This document shows, piece by piece, positions 35,726-47,300 of a DNA stretch of 64,000 nucleotides. Every line of letters begins with the position of its first letter. Within the stretch, counting starts at the first letter, position 1. Both the position numbers and the translations under genes were made by a program. The notes under the pieces are model-generated. The model was given only the letters and a program-made list of their open reading frames with translations. It ran no database searches and was not told the origin of the DNA. Source of the stretch: Sabellastarte sp. h YS-2021 (Eukaryota > Annelida > Polychaeta > Sabellida > Sabellidae); assembly GCA_964017235.1 (NCBI GenBank), contig OZ024927.1, positions 57,913,293 to 57,977,292 on the forward strand, in the 5' to 3' direction.

Positions 35726-37184
35726 TGTGGTGGTGGATCGGCAAAATATCAAACATGACCTTGGCTCTGCACACTTGGTAACCATCCTGCTGTGTCTCTC
35801 TACATCTTGTTGTAGTCATTTTCCTGTCTTGTCCTATACTGTTGACATCTTGTCAGGAAGCACTTGCCGGCCTGTTGTAGTCATGTACCTGGACACCACT
35901 TTATGACAGGCCATAGACACAAACTGACTGTACCTGGAAGTAAACCGGCCTGTCGTATACATCCCCGACCTGACATGGTCACTTCCCATCAAGATGGGAT
36001 GTCTCCAAGTCTTTGGCTGCAGAGTCGGTAATATCACAGCAGGACAAGCTGGGGACACACCAGGACAAGCCATAAAGAGAAACAGACAATGTAGTTACAG
36101 CAAAAGACAAGCCCGGAAGTGTATAAGACAGGCCATCTTCATTTTACCAACTCATGGCTTGTCGATTATACAATCTCATCTATATAAGGTAAGTTGGTTT
36201 GCGGAAGGCTTTTTTTGGATTTTCAACTCTGACAGATTATACTTGGTAGCATTTAGACAGACTTTTGTTTTTTCACAAATTAACTTAGCATTTAGTGTAG
36301 AAATACAAGTTGGGCTGACTTGCTGCTAGGCTTTTGTTTTTTACATGTGCTGCTGTGATTTGCGAGAGAGAGAGAGGAAGAAGAGAAACATTAGAGGGAG
36401 GAGAAGGAGGAAGCCACAAATAAAACCCAAACACACACACAAAAAAACCAAAACAAAATGAGTATTTGAACATTTGAAATTAAAAAAATTCAAGTAAATT
36501 AAACATGGACTTAAAAGATTTTGAACTTTGAAAAAAAAACAATATAAAATTTTGGAATAAGAACTTAAAAAAAATGAAACTTTGGTAAAAAACAACTTTG
36601 AAAAAGAACTAGTAACACTTTGACATTTAAGAATATTTGACGTTTTTGGGAATGATTTTTACCTTTGGATCCTACGTTTTGACTTTAGACATTTGACAAA
36701 CTTTTGAAATTCTAAAAAGATTTTGATAGTTAAGAAAGTTTTCAACTAGCAAATATTGTGCAAATTTGCTGGAAAAAAATGAAAAAAATATCTGTTTACT
36801 TTGATGAAGGTTTATCAAATTTGATTTTTAATGTGTGACATTTTCACGTAACTTGTGTTGAAGTTATTCAACAGTATAATGGGACTTGTGATTTCTTAGG
36901 AGATAGTTTGGAAACTTGTTGGAAATGTATTGGATTTGGGAGGAAATTTGTTGGGAATTTGTGCAACACTGGCTTAAATAAAAGTTCTGAAAAGGACTGA
37001 TGCCAGTTTCTTCGGTCCCGAGTTCCTCTTTACATCTCAGATCCTATCCTCCTGCCCAGCCAATCAACCAAGATGATTGGAGTAATCTTTCATTAGGTCT
37101 TGCTGATGTTTGGCCTTCCTCAAAGGATTCCTGTAGTTGTCATCGGACACATACACCAACTGTTCATTTTAGGGCTGCTATGTC
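35726..37184. other. Non-coding part of the Harbinger element
   Basis: 36360-36420 is a purine-rich tract. 36460-36640 is a run of ACTTTGAAAAA-like words on an A-rich background. Short minus-strand frames here come from low-complexity sequence. Confidence 0.5.
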
Positions 37185-38000
37185 ATCTGCTGAGTTGGGT
37201 GCCCTGTCTGTTCCAACATGGTGTGTCCTCAGCATGTTGTGCAACACCACTCATGTCAAAAGAATGTCTGGCAATCTTTGGCCTTTGCCCCATTGTGCCC
37301 AATGAGACCCCAAATCTGCTTGCAAATGCATTCTCCTCAACCCTCCTGCCTGTGGAGACCCTGTAGTTTGCCATTCTCTCTTACCTTGTGAGTTGTCTTA
37401 TGCTGTAGGGTTGCAGAAAGCTATGGCATCAAGACAAAGGCGTTGTCACCCAGCAATAAATAGTGAAAATCTGGTCCTCCCTCTCTCCCCAGGGGTTCAG
37501 GTGCTGGAAGCCCCAAGGTGCCATCCTCGATCTTCTGCTTCAACTTGTTATGATTAAATATTTGTTCATCCGAGGAAGATCCACTTGACCCAAAAACCAA
37601 CCAGACGAATCTGTATTCTGTGTCAACCAAGGCTAACAGCACCAGGGAAAAGAAGCCCTTGCAGTTTTAACATTAACTCCTAGATTTCTTTGGCTTCTTC
37701 ATGGTGATATGTTTTCCATCTAGTGCCCCAAGAACGTGGGGATATTCCATCTGGTTCTGAGCTTTTCCACCTTTTTGCAGTCTTCAGGATTAGTAGGGCA
37801 TGTCATATACTCTTCCTGGAATTCAGCAAGGACGGCCCAGTAGATAACAAGGACATATTTACATATGGTGGTTCGGCCAACCGGCCAGTGATACTGCAAG
37901 TACATGTAGGTTTCTCCTTTTGCAAGGTGTCCCAGCTTTATTGCCAGTTTCAATCCTACTTCTAAGGACTTCCTAAAATAGGTGACTGACTTCAAATTTT
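37185..38000 (-). pseudogene. Decayed HARBI1-type transposase (DDE_Tnp_4)
   Basis: On the minus strand, 37995 to 37720 reads LEVGLKLAIKLGHLAKGETY and then RTRWNIPTFLGH (the 'RWNFPHCCGAIDGKH' region). 37642 to 37421 reads LLALVDTEYRFVWLVFGSSG, then DEQIFNH, then LGDNAF (the 'DAD..F..VD.G..G..SD..IF' and 'GD.AFPL' blocks). 37374 to 37183 gives NYRVSTGRRVEENAFASRF, GTMGQRPK and a VLHNMLR-like end. The order matches the family. Several frame changes and missing pieces, and a truncated N-terminus, mean it is inactive. Confidence 0.8.
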
Positions 38001-38099
38001 TCGCATGCTTTTTCTGGATTTTCGTCCCCGACCCCCGACTTATTTCTAAAGGACCCTAGAGTCAGTTGTAGGGTTGGTCACAGTGGAACACCCCCATTA

Positions 38100-39372
38100 G
38101 TGTATGCTGACATTTGGGAAATCTTGGTTAAGAATTCATGGCCATCTAACTTTCCACTTCTTTGTGCAAATTGTTAAACTCTTTTTAGACTCTTTATGGT
38201 AATTCTCACATAAAATTTTTCTTACACAATCCTTGGTTCTACTCTTCAGTCAGAAATAAACACATCTCAGGATGAACTGACAAAATCATAAATATGCCTC
38301 CAGTTGAATGATGCAAACAAAACAAATAGTAAAGTATAATCTTTGTACTATTTCTAGCTGTGACATCACAAATCAGTAGAGATCTGAATGTAGTTCTAGT
38401 CTAAGAGAAAGTGTCAACATTTATAGTGTTGAAGTCTTATATTGCTGAGCTAACAGTACTGAAATGTGACAACTTGACCAAAATCAGTCTGGTTCGGCAT
38501 TGCTCCCTTTTGGTTTCAATAGGTTACAAGCAACAATATTAGGGCATGTTCAGGCATAGACACATTCACACTAGTTTTCATAACGCGGAGGAAGGTTTTT
38601 CTCCTGACACTCAGACTAGTGTCTCTGAAGATCTAATAGACTGGTCATATTTGTCCATTTGATCAGATATTAATATGGGTAGTCACATACTTGAACATAG
38701 TTGATGCAATCCTTGTTGAAATGGTAGACCTTGTGATTCCTTTATTTAGTTTAAGTTGTGATATCGCAATCAAAATGTCATTGTCATCAAATGCCATTGT
38801 AAATCGACATATTCGAAACTATGGGCAAGATTAATTCTAATAGTTATAATATTAAAACTAGGGCAATCGCAAAGCATTAGTATTTGAGAACTGTGTAGAA
38901 ATATGTGTAGAACTTTGCATCCTTAAACTGATTTCTTTGGTGTTTCTACCATAAACACATTGGACAAATAAAAATATTCTGACCATGGACAAAAAAGTTT
39001 CAATATAAGACAGTTCCTGGATGTGGAAACACAATTAACAATGAATATGCATTCCAATTATAACACCCTGATAGACAAATAAGATATGAATTACTTGTAT
39101 ATTAATGACGACTGCTCAAAGGTGTATATTCAGATTTTAAAAGTGCACCAATTTTACTACATCCCTACAAACAGCTTGGGAAAATATACTTGTAATATAA
39201 AAATCAGGTATTTTGTTTCAAATCTTCTCAAGATTCTGGCCCAAAATGTAAATTTCATTGATGATGTCTGTTTTTGTCAAAACAACACAAAATAATTAAT
39301 TACTGCATTTTGATTGACCAGGTTAGTTCATTGGAAAACTTTTGTTTGACAGTTTGAAATAGCTTGATTGAA
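38100..39372. other. Non-coding stretch
   Basis: Lies between the Harbinger element and the inverted repeat at 39373. No gene or further repeat was recognised. Confidence 0.4.
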
Positions 39373-39877
39373 ATTGTATCAGTCAATCTATGTACAATCA
39401 TACGATTTATTTCAGGCATGTCACCCGTTGAACATCATCCTGGCATCATTAGTTCTCATGTATTGTTCAAACCGCCTCATTTGTTCACAGGCCACTTCAT
39501 GAAAGATTGGCTGATAGCTACAGTCCCAGTTATGTTAGAACACCGAACTCAACAAGAGCCAACCTTAATATCTATGTCTCACCAAGGAAAATTAATCTTT
39601 TCTCAAATTGATCCAAATAAATTGGTGGATGCTGCTTTGATATTGGAATAAGTTTCCCCAGACTGTCAGGTTTCCTATTAAGGTTGGCTCTAGTTGAGTT
39701 GTAGTGTTCTAACATAACTGGGGCTGTAGGTATCAGCCAATTTTTGATGAAGTTGCCTTTGAACAAACGAGGCGGTCTGAACAATACATGAAAACTAATG
39801 ATGCCAGGATGATGTTCAGTGGGTGACATGCCTGAAATACATGGTTCATTTTTACATAGATTGACTGATACAATGTC
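39373..39877. repeat. Long inverted repeat, ~200-bp arms, ~105-bp spacer
   Basis: The arm at 39373-39571 (TGTATCAGTCAATCTATGTA, then CAGGCATGTCACCCGTTGAA, ending AGAGCCAACCTTAATA) is repeated in inverse at 39677-39877, with roughly 85-90% identity by eye. Both arms happen to be open when read from the outside inward and give similar peptides (EHHPGIIS, then PVMLEH). Their differences change amino acids freely, so I do not take them as a gene. A transcript across it would fold into a long hairpin. Confidence 0.75.
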
Positions 39878-41269
39878 AGCCATTCTTTGTCTTACATCAT
39901 AGCTTGGATACAATTGTTTTACTGAATTGTGATTTTCAGTCAGGGAACATCTTTATACAAGGCCATTCTGTATTCCAACAGAAATTTGACTCAACATGTG
40001 AGATCATTGGTAATTTGAGTCAGTATTTGAAATGCCTGTAACCTTTTGTCGTATGAGATTAACTGCAATATAAACACCAATTCAGTTGGGCAAAGGTACT
40101 TTGCAACAACTAGTTTAGATTCTATTTTATGACATGATATAGGGCTGTTAAGAAATTGTGTATAAATATTAATTTAATTTTCCATTTGACTGATATACTT
40201 GAAACTTGATGTCCTAAATGGATTTATAAGTAATAGTATATGAATATAAAACACCTGCGAACCATAACAAAGTGATCTATTCTTTGTTTATTGACACAAG
40301 AAACATTTTTTTTAAATTCTCAGCTAAGATTTCAGAGATCTAATCATCATGTGCTATTGTTTTACCAGTAAGTCAGGAAAGTTAATTTTCTTAATACAAA
40401 TAGCTTTTCAACAATATTAAGTCATAAGATATTGTTTAAGTTGTACATCATTTCAATTTAATTATTGGATAGTCTCTCATTTAAAACATGATTTTTTTTA
40501 CCGCGATTACACTTTGTAACAGAGAACAAGAAAATCATATATATATATATAGGATGCAAACTGTTATTTTTATAAAACTATTCCGTACAGTTATGTTACT
40601 TTCTTGACAAACATATTGATTGTCATGTAATAATTGTAACATAATATAACACATTGGATGAGCCAATGAGCAAGTTCCCACAAGACCCAGATAATGAAAT
40701 AGTCTTATTCTGATAAGACAAAACTTGACAAAAAAGGCGGGAATATGTGAATTACCAACTACCACATGTCAGCAACATAGCTTGCTTCACCAAGTCATGA
40801 TCACTTCTGGAAAACAGATAAGTTTAATCAGGAGACCAGCAACTTACTTTCCTTGACAGGTTGTATCCTCTAAAAGACAGGTATTAACACAGTTAAGATG
40901 GACAAGAGTGGATGCAATTAGTCAGAACAGTAACCGTCACCAAGGTTTTTAATTGTGTTTAAACAAAGGGAATGGATGTCTAAGAATTCTTCAGTTGGGA
41001 GGCAAACCTGTACACATTGGATGGGGGTATTAAATGTTCACATACCTGTATTAATGCATTCATTGTGGCAATGGATATGTGGCTATGTATCTGCCTGTAC
41101 CCAAATTCTCCTGCATATTTCTGGATATCACCTTTTCAACTCCTTTTTATAATATATGTATTTCACTTTTGCTTCTTATGTATACATTCACACAAGTAAT
41201 GGCCAGTTTCTTGTAAAGCTTTCCTTTGTTGAAAATATGGATTATAGATCTTTATGTTTCCGACTTTAT
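39878..41269. other. Non-coding stretch
   Basis: AT-rich, with a short (AT)n run at about 40538-40550. No coding evidence. Confidence 0.4.
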
Positions 41270-41559
41270 GAGGTCCATTTTTAGCCAAAATTTTGTTTTG
41301 GGTCTTTGGCCAAACTTTCAATTTTTTGACCAATGTTTTAAAAAAGTTGTTGTTCCCCAATGTTGCCTTTTTTTTTTGTAAAAGTTCAAAATCTTTTGAA
41401 TTATTTGAAGTTTGGTGTTATGTATTTGGTGTGGGGCAGTTTAATGCTTCTTCTTTGGGGATTTTTTAAACATACAGCTGAATAATTGTTTTTGGAAGAT
41501 TCGGGTGGTCCTGAGAAGGACCTATAAATTTTACAGCAGTTGTCTTGAAAAGGACTAAT

Positions 41560-42280
41560 TGAAGGCAAGTGCAGTGGTTCTACTGCTGCTGCTTGGAGTT
41601 AGCTGACTGCTGGGGAGGCTGATCCTGGGCTGGCTTCTGCTGATGTTCTTGCTGCATGGTGGTGGTTGGAGGAAAGGCAGCTTGTTGATGAGGGTCACTT
41701 GGTGAAAATGGTTGGAATATGTGTTGATGTGCTGGTAGCTCATGATGTACTGTAGATTACCAAAGAAGCTAGAGAATCCTGATATGTTGTGTGAACTTTC
41801 TTGTCCATGGCTTAGGCAACTGACAGTGGGTTGAAGTGCTTCATCGAGGTCAGTGTGAAAGTAAGCGGTCTGGAAGATCCGGCTTGTTAGTCGTCAACAA
41901 CTTTGAAGGAAGTTGGCTGCCCTCTGGGTTGTTGCTGTTCTCTTGGTGCCGTTCTCTTGCATGCTGATCTCCATACTCTCCATGTCAGTTGAACCTCTGG
42001 AGATGTCATATGCTGATGCAGTAGATGCACTGGCTCCTTGGGCCGGGGACTTAAAGCCTGAAGATTTTTTTAGTCCCTTGTGTTTGATGTGTGTCTTCAA
42101 GAAGTTAAATTCATCCTGAATCCAGTTCTGCCTCTCAGGTCTGAATCCAGTTATGTCGGTTAGGTCGGTTATGTTTACAACAGGCCGGATCCTTTCAAGT
42201 ATGGTCGGTTTGTCTATATGCCCTGTCGGGAGGTGGTGTTCAGGTAGTGAACCATAACAGGCCAGCAAGTGCTTCCACAC
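41560..42280 (-). pseudogene. Decayed MADF/SANT-like second gene of a Harbinger element
   Basis: The minus-strand frame 42280 to 41894 contains a weak MADF-type start, then ERQNWIQDEFNFLKTHIKHK and KSSGFKSPAQGASASTAS. Further frames to 41555 give SYQHINTYSNHFHQVTL. The arrangement of a DNA-binding domain, a Ser/Ala linker and a C-terminal tail resembles the Myb/MADF protein that accompanies Harbinger transposases. Stops and frame changes break it. Assignment is by resemblance and position. Confidence 0.5.
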
Positions 42281-42448
42281 AAGACGGTTACAGTATAGGA
42301 CGAGATGGGAAGTATATCTGACTAGCCGTAGAGACTCACAAGAGGATAGTTTTTAGGTGGGCAGAGCCAAGGTCCGGATAAAGAGTTGTGGAAGGTCGAT
42401 GAAATATCAAACATGTTTGATATTTTTCCAATCCACTGTGACAAGCTG

Positions 42449-42681
42449 GTAGTCTTGCTTAAGGCTCAAGTACCCTAGTAATTAAGAGAAAATAAACAGA
42501 AAACATGGTCATTTTGCATAATGTACTCTTACAATTAACATGTACTGGATTTTACACATGATATGGCATAAACTGTCTGCTCAGTTTATATCTCAAAACA
42601 TGCATGAGTGCTTTATGAATACCAAATATCTGTGTACAAGTATGAAACATATGGTACAAATTTGAGCCTTAATCAAGGCTA
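42449..42681. mobile_element. 233-bp miniature element with 9-bp target duplication
   Basis: The direct nonamer ACAAGCTGG flanks it (42440-42448 and 42682-42690). The ends TAGTCTTGCTTAAGGCTCAA and TTGAGCCTTAATCAAGGCTA are inverse with about 17 of 20 matching. It inserted into the Harbinger end at 42358-42769. The duplication length suggests a Mutator-type transposase in trans. Confidence 0.8.
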
Positions 42682-42772
42682 ACAAGCTGGGAAACTACAA
42701 CCGATCCTAACCAACTCTGTAAACATTGGTCATAGTTACCGGCAAGAGGACCCCAGTAGAACACCCCCAATA

Positions 42773-44136
42773 GGAACCATAAGTAGGAGGTTGTCAAATG
42801 GAGCTCAAATACATACAGATATGATGATAAGGCAAGGTTTGCATCTCAGAAGCTGCTAACACAACAATATGTGCTAAATTAAAGAGTGATTAAATTAAAT
42901 GAGACAGCTGCAAGACACATGGAAAACATCTTACCTTGAGATTTAACATTCAGTAGAAATAAAGGACGTAAAGTTACACAATTTTGTCAAACTGCTGCTT
43001 AAAATTATTTTATAAAATTGCAAAACCAACACGTGAGACATGGTTTCACAATATATAATCCTATATTGTATATCTACACAATCGAAGACAAGGTTTTGGA
43101 AGAAACTGAATAATTAAGTGCCCATTTGTTGTAAAATAAACCAACAACGTAAATTAAACAACACCCAGTATTCCTTTATATTTTCACTTTATTGCCAAAA
43201 CTGTGAAACTGAAAGTAAATGTGTTTAATAACTTTTTGACATATTGAAATAAAATCGGATATCGGCACCATTGTGTTCACAACATTTATGTTCAAGTAAA
43301 CTCTGTCCATTAAAGTTTGAGAAAAGATCAATTTTCCAGGATACTTCAAAAGCCCTAAGACAACGAATTAATTTTTAATACACATTTCTTTCACATTTTA
43401 ATGGAAGTAAAATATTATTAAATTTGTGAATATAAAACATATGCCCAGGTACATTAATTACTCAATTATAAGTAATTGATGTGGAAATTATCGACCACTG
43501 TGCCGATTTAAGTTAAGATATTTCATGATGTACACGAAATAGCCTCATACTTCTGGTCCTTCTTCCCAGTATTACACCAATAGCAACCAAATGACAATTG
43601 AGATATTCACCAAAATATCCTCAATCATCAGAGATAGTTCAACTCAATTAGTGTAGCGGTTACATACCTTTGATTTTATCACAGAGACATGTATTATATT
43701 AGTTGAAGTTAAGTTTCATTATGAGAAAATTAAGAGTAATTAACAGAAGAATCTTTACAAGAATACTTTTTCTTTTATTCATAATATATTCTACAAATGT
43801 GATCTCACTGGTCATGAAAAGAGAATGTACAAAATCATATTGTTGAAACATTGAATGATAGACACATCACTTGTAATATCTGCAAGAAATTTGTCAGGTT
43901 CAGTTTTGTATGCACTGCAATAACACAGAAAATAGCATTCATCTTCCATAACCTAAAACAGGTTTTTATATAATAACCTCCCACTTCATCTTGTGATAGT
44001 ACTATTAGTAAACTTCAACCTTTTGCCAAGGAAATGCTATTGCAAAAATCAGACACAAGGAAGGTGTTTAGTGACAAACCCATTGCATTTGTAAATTTTA
44101 TCACAGAAAAAGATTCACTCAAGTGTTCCTCAACCC
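42773..44136. other. 3' flank of DNAL1
   Basis: No gene seen. The inverse poly(A) signal TTTATT at 43774-43779 lies about 360 bp downstream of the DNAL1 stop and may end its transcript. Confidence 0.4.
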
Positions 44137-44358
44137 TCAGTCATACAGATTGGACTCCTCCTGTCTGACGAATGGCACACCATCCAGCTTTTCCAGAGTT
44201 TTAATCTTACTGCCAGCAAATTCTCTCCAATCGCTTTCTTCTTTGTAGTTATTAAGCAAAGGATTGCCAACGAAGAGAATTTCTCTGAGGCATGGCAAAT
44301 CTGAAAGCTTCTGGAATTCTCCTTCGTCTTTAACCAAGTTGTGAGACATGTATAGCAC
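44137..44358 (-). CDS. DNAL1: DNAL1 exon 3
   Basis: Acceptor ACTTTACAG. It is 222 nt including TGA. It carries the final repeat and the C-terminal cap; the last residues (EESNLYD) are acidic as in orthologues. Confidence 0.95.
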   Translation of the reverse strand: MLYMSHNLVKDEGEFQKLSDLPCLREILFVGNPLLNNYKEESDWREFAGSKIKTLEKLDGVPFVRQEESNLYD

Positions 44359-47300
44359 CTGTAAAGTATAAAATAAATACTGGATTTGTATATCTGTTTT
44401 TGTGGTCTTGTGACCTACTGGATTCTTTGTGCAAGGTACGTCACGCATGCCAGTCAATCTACAAGAAGTAGTATAGGCGGTTATAGACGGCAAGAAAAAG
44501 AAAAGGTAGAATGCTCCTGTAAAAACACAGATACAGCCATCTAGGTACGGTGTTTCCAGAGGAGAAGATCAGAGTGGAGGAATGTAACAGCAAAAGTTGA
44601 ACACAGAAAAGATACAGAAAACTTGCTGTATAGATACTGAAATTATACAGTAATGTTACGGCTAACAATTAACTCCACTGCAGACACAGCAAATGACAGA
44701 ATAAAACAGAATTTGGAAGAAAGTCAAAAAAGCTACATAACAGACTAGTTTTTCATGTGTGTGGTCACTGAATTCCGATGATATAACAAAATGCAAAGTT
44801 TACTGAGAGAAGTCTGTCAGTGCATGGGGGAATGAGTGTCATAAGACACCTGTAAAAGTGTTAACAGAATTTACTTTTATGTAAGTTTGTCAGTCATCAA
44901 AACAACTTAAAAAAAAACTTGTCTTGTTTTTTTAAATACACTGACTTATTATCTCAATTTTTTAGATATTATCTTAAAAATTTGACTTAATATCAACTAA
45001 ATTTAATTAATGTCTAAAATTGAGATATTATTTCGAAAAATGACTTATTATTTAAAAATGAGATAATTAAGCAAATAAACTGACTCAATATCTGGAAAAA
45101 TTGACTTAATGACTAAAGCAATTGAGATAATTATGTTAATAAATTGACATCGTACTTGAAAACTGAAAAAGTTAAGATAATTATCTAGCCAAATTGACTT
45201 ACTGTCTCCAAAAACTGACTTAACTTTAAGAACTAAAATCATTGAGATAATAATGTCAATACCTTGACTTAGTATCTTCAAAATTGTAATACTTATCTCG
45301 AAAAATTAATTTGTATCTCAAGTGAAATATTATTAATAATGTAGATATTATCTCAATAGAATATTGGTTATGGCCCTAATATTCCTTCATACAAATTGCT
45401 GGCCTCTCTAACAAAAAGCACAAATGTTTTGGATATTACACGTTTACATCATTTTCACATTAATGTACATAAACAAAAGCTTCATACCCTTAGCTTTTTC
45501 AACACATTGATGCCTCTGAGTTTTTCTATCAGATTATAAGATATCCAGAGCTGTTCCAGGGTCTCACCCACGGCTTCCAATCCTGCCAGACTCTTGATAC
45601 TATTCCTCCCCAGACTCAGGATCTTCAGGTGTTTTAGTCCATTCAGGTTCTGAATCTTTTCTATCTGGTTAGTGGACAGACTAAGCTGACTGAATGATAA
45701 AACAGATAAATTGTATGTATATTCACAATATCAAGATGGGTTTAATTATCCACTCAAGATCATTGTTTTCTCGAAATAGTGTGAAAATACAGACCAGATC
45801 ATAAATTATAAAAATACATACATGCCATCAGTATCTTCTTCAGAGTATGATGAGCTTGCATCAAGTTTGGTATTTTATGACCTATTCAACAACCAGAGTC
45901 ACATTGCGACAGGTCCACAGTATTTGTACGTGTGGGATTCAAACCACCCACCGAGTTGCTAACCACTAGGCAATCAATGACCTCATGGTAAGTTGGGGTC
46001 AAAACCATGACCACACACATGAAAGTCAAGCAATTATTTGCTGAACTTGACAACCACCAGATCACTGTCAAGTTAAGGTTTTATGTTCAACAGTCAGTAT
46101 CATCATGGGACAGGCCCTCAGCATTAGCATACAGCTGCCAATACTATAAAATAATGGAATGTTTTACGAGGTCCAGAAGGGTCCGAGCCAACAGTCTATT
46201 ATTTTCTAATATTGGACACTTGAGAGGCTATTAAGCTATTAAAATGACACCCATTCCTTAATTTGTAATTTTAAAGATGTATTTTAACATCCTTACTTTT
46301 CATTCATATATTTATGATGTGTATTTTTGGGTTTTTGTGGTCACTTTAGTTGAAATAAATGTAGGTGTTTCTTTGGAAATGTGGGAAAAAGGCTTCTGTA
46401 TATGGCCAAAACCACAGTAGTGAAAGATATTGGACACTTTTAACAAAATAACATCTCTCGGGTGTAATTTAAGGAATACATATTATATGCAATTACAAAA
46501 TCATCCCCATGCATGCGGACTGACAATATAGCAATATTAAATGTAAAACAACAAACTAATACCAAGTTCACACCATTCCATACTGCCATGTGGTACATAC
46601 AAGAGCAAAATTTGTTCTTCCTCTGGGCTTCGTTTCTGGTTCTAAGCACTCTGTATGTGGGTGATACATCTTCATGAGAATACGGGATAGCATGTGTCTA
46701 CTGTTTTAGCTTGTGGCAGAGTTTTTAGGGGTTTGAAAAACCTGCTAAAAACTGGTCAGCAGATAGAGGGGGGATATGGGGAGTGTATATTCATGAAGGT
46801 TGTCACTGGTGAAATGATTCTGCTCAGTGGGTTTAAGTTTCTTGCTCTTTGGTATTCAGTTCTTACTCTGTGGTGGCTCAGTATTAAAAGTAGCTGTATA
46901 TCTTCATAAGGATTTGCTTGTTCTGTTTATCACTCACTTCTTTGTATAAAATCAAACCGAAAATTTATTGCATGGTTAACTTTCACAACATTTGATGGTG
47001 TTATACATGTAAAATGCTGAACAACAAATGTTTTCAATTTCCCGACAATGTTCTACATACATATAAAAGGGTCCAGAAAGAAGAATTACAACCACAATAA
47101 CAATGAATAAGCAATGTTTAACCTTTCATGCCCCCCCCCCCCCCCCCCCCCCCACAAAAAATAAAATCCTGATTTTATAAAACGAGATTAAATGAGGTGG
47201 AAACATATAGAAGCATGAATCAGTTTACGGGTCTAATTTTGGTGAATTTTTGACTTTGAACCTCAATAACACAAAGAGTATTTCATAAATTTTGAATGTT

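Larger units (their letters stand above)
35210..38096 (-). mobile_element. PIF/Harbinger DNA transposon with TTA target duplication
   Basis: TGTGGGTGTTCCACTG at 35210-35225 and its near-exact inverse CAGTGGAACACCCCCA at 38081-38096 are flanked by TTA on both sides (35207-35209 and 38097-38099). A 3-bp TTA/TAA duplication is the hallmark of PIF/Harbinger. A decayed HARBI1-type transposase lies on the minus strand at the right end. A separate miniature element (35307-35725) has inserted near the left end. Length without it is about 2.5 kb. Confidence 0.8.
41560..42769 (-). mobile_element. Second PIF/Harbinger remnant with right terminus
   Basis: The right tip CAGTAGAACACCCCCA at 42754-42769 and about 75 bp inside it (GGAAACTACAACCGATCCTA, then TTGGTCATAGTTACC) are the inverse of the left end of the element at 35210. 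The block at 42358-42430 (GGGCAGAGCCAAGG, ATATCAAACATG) is the inverse of 35735-35775. The left end was not found. It carries a MADF-like second gene on the minus strand. It is either a separate copy or the far half of a larger element. Confidence 0.6.

Noticed and set aside
36285-36595. Minus-strand hydrophobic frames as membrane proteins
   Set aside because: Phe/Leu runs come from A-rich low-complexity sequence inside the Harbinger element.
39364-39913. Two similar opposite-strand frames as paired genes
   Set aside because: They are the two arms of one inverted repeat, and substitutions between them alter amino acids freely.
42427-42690. The whole 42358-42769 stretch as one simple terminus
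   Set aside because: Comparison with the inverse end at 35210 shows that 42449-42681 is a separate inserted element with its own 9-bp duplication.
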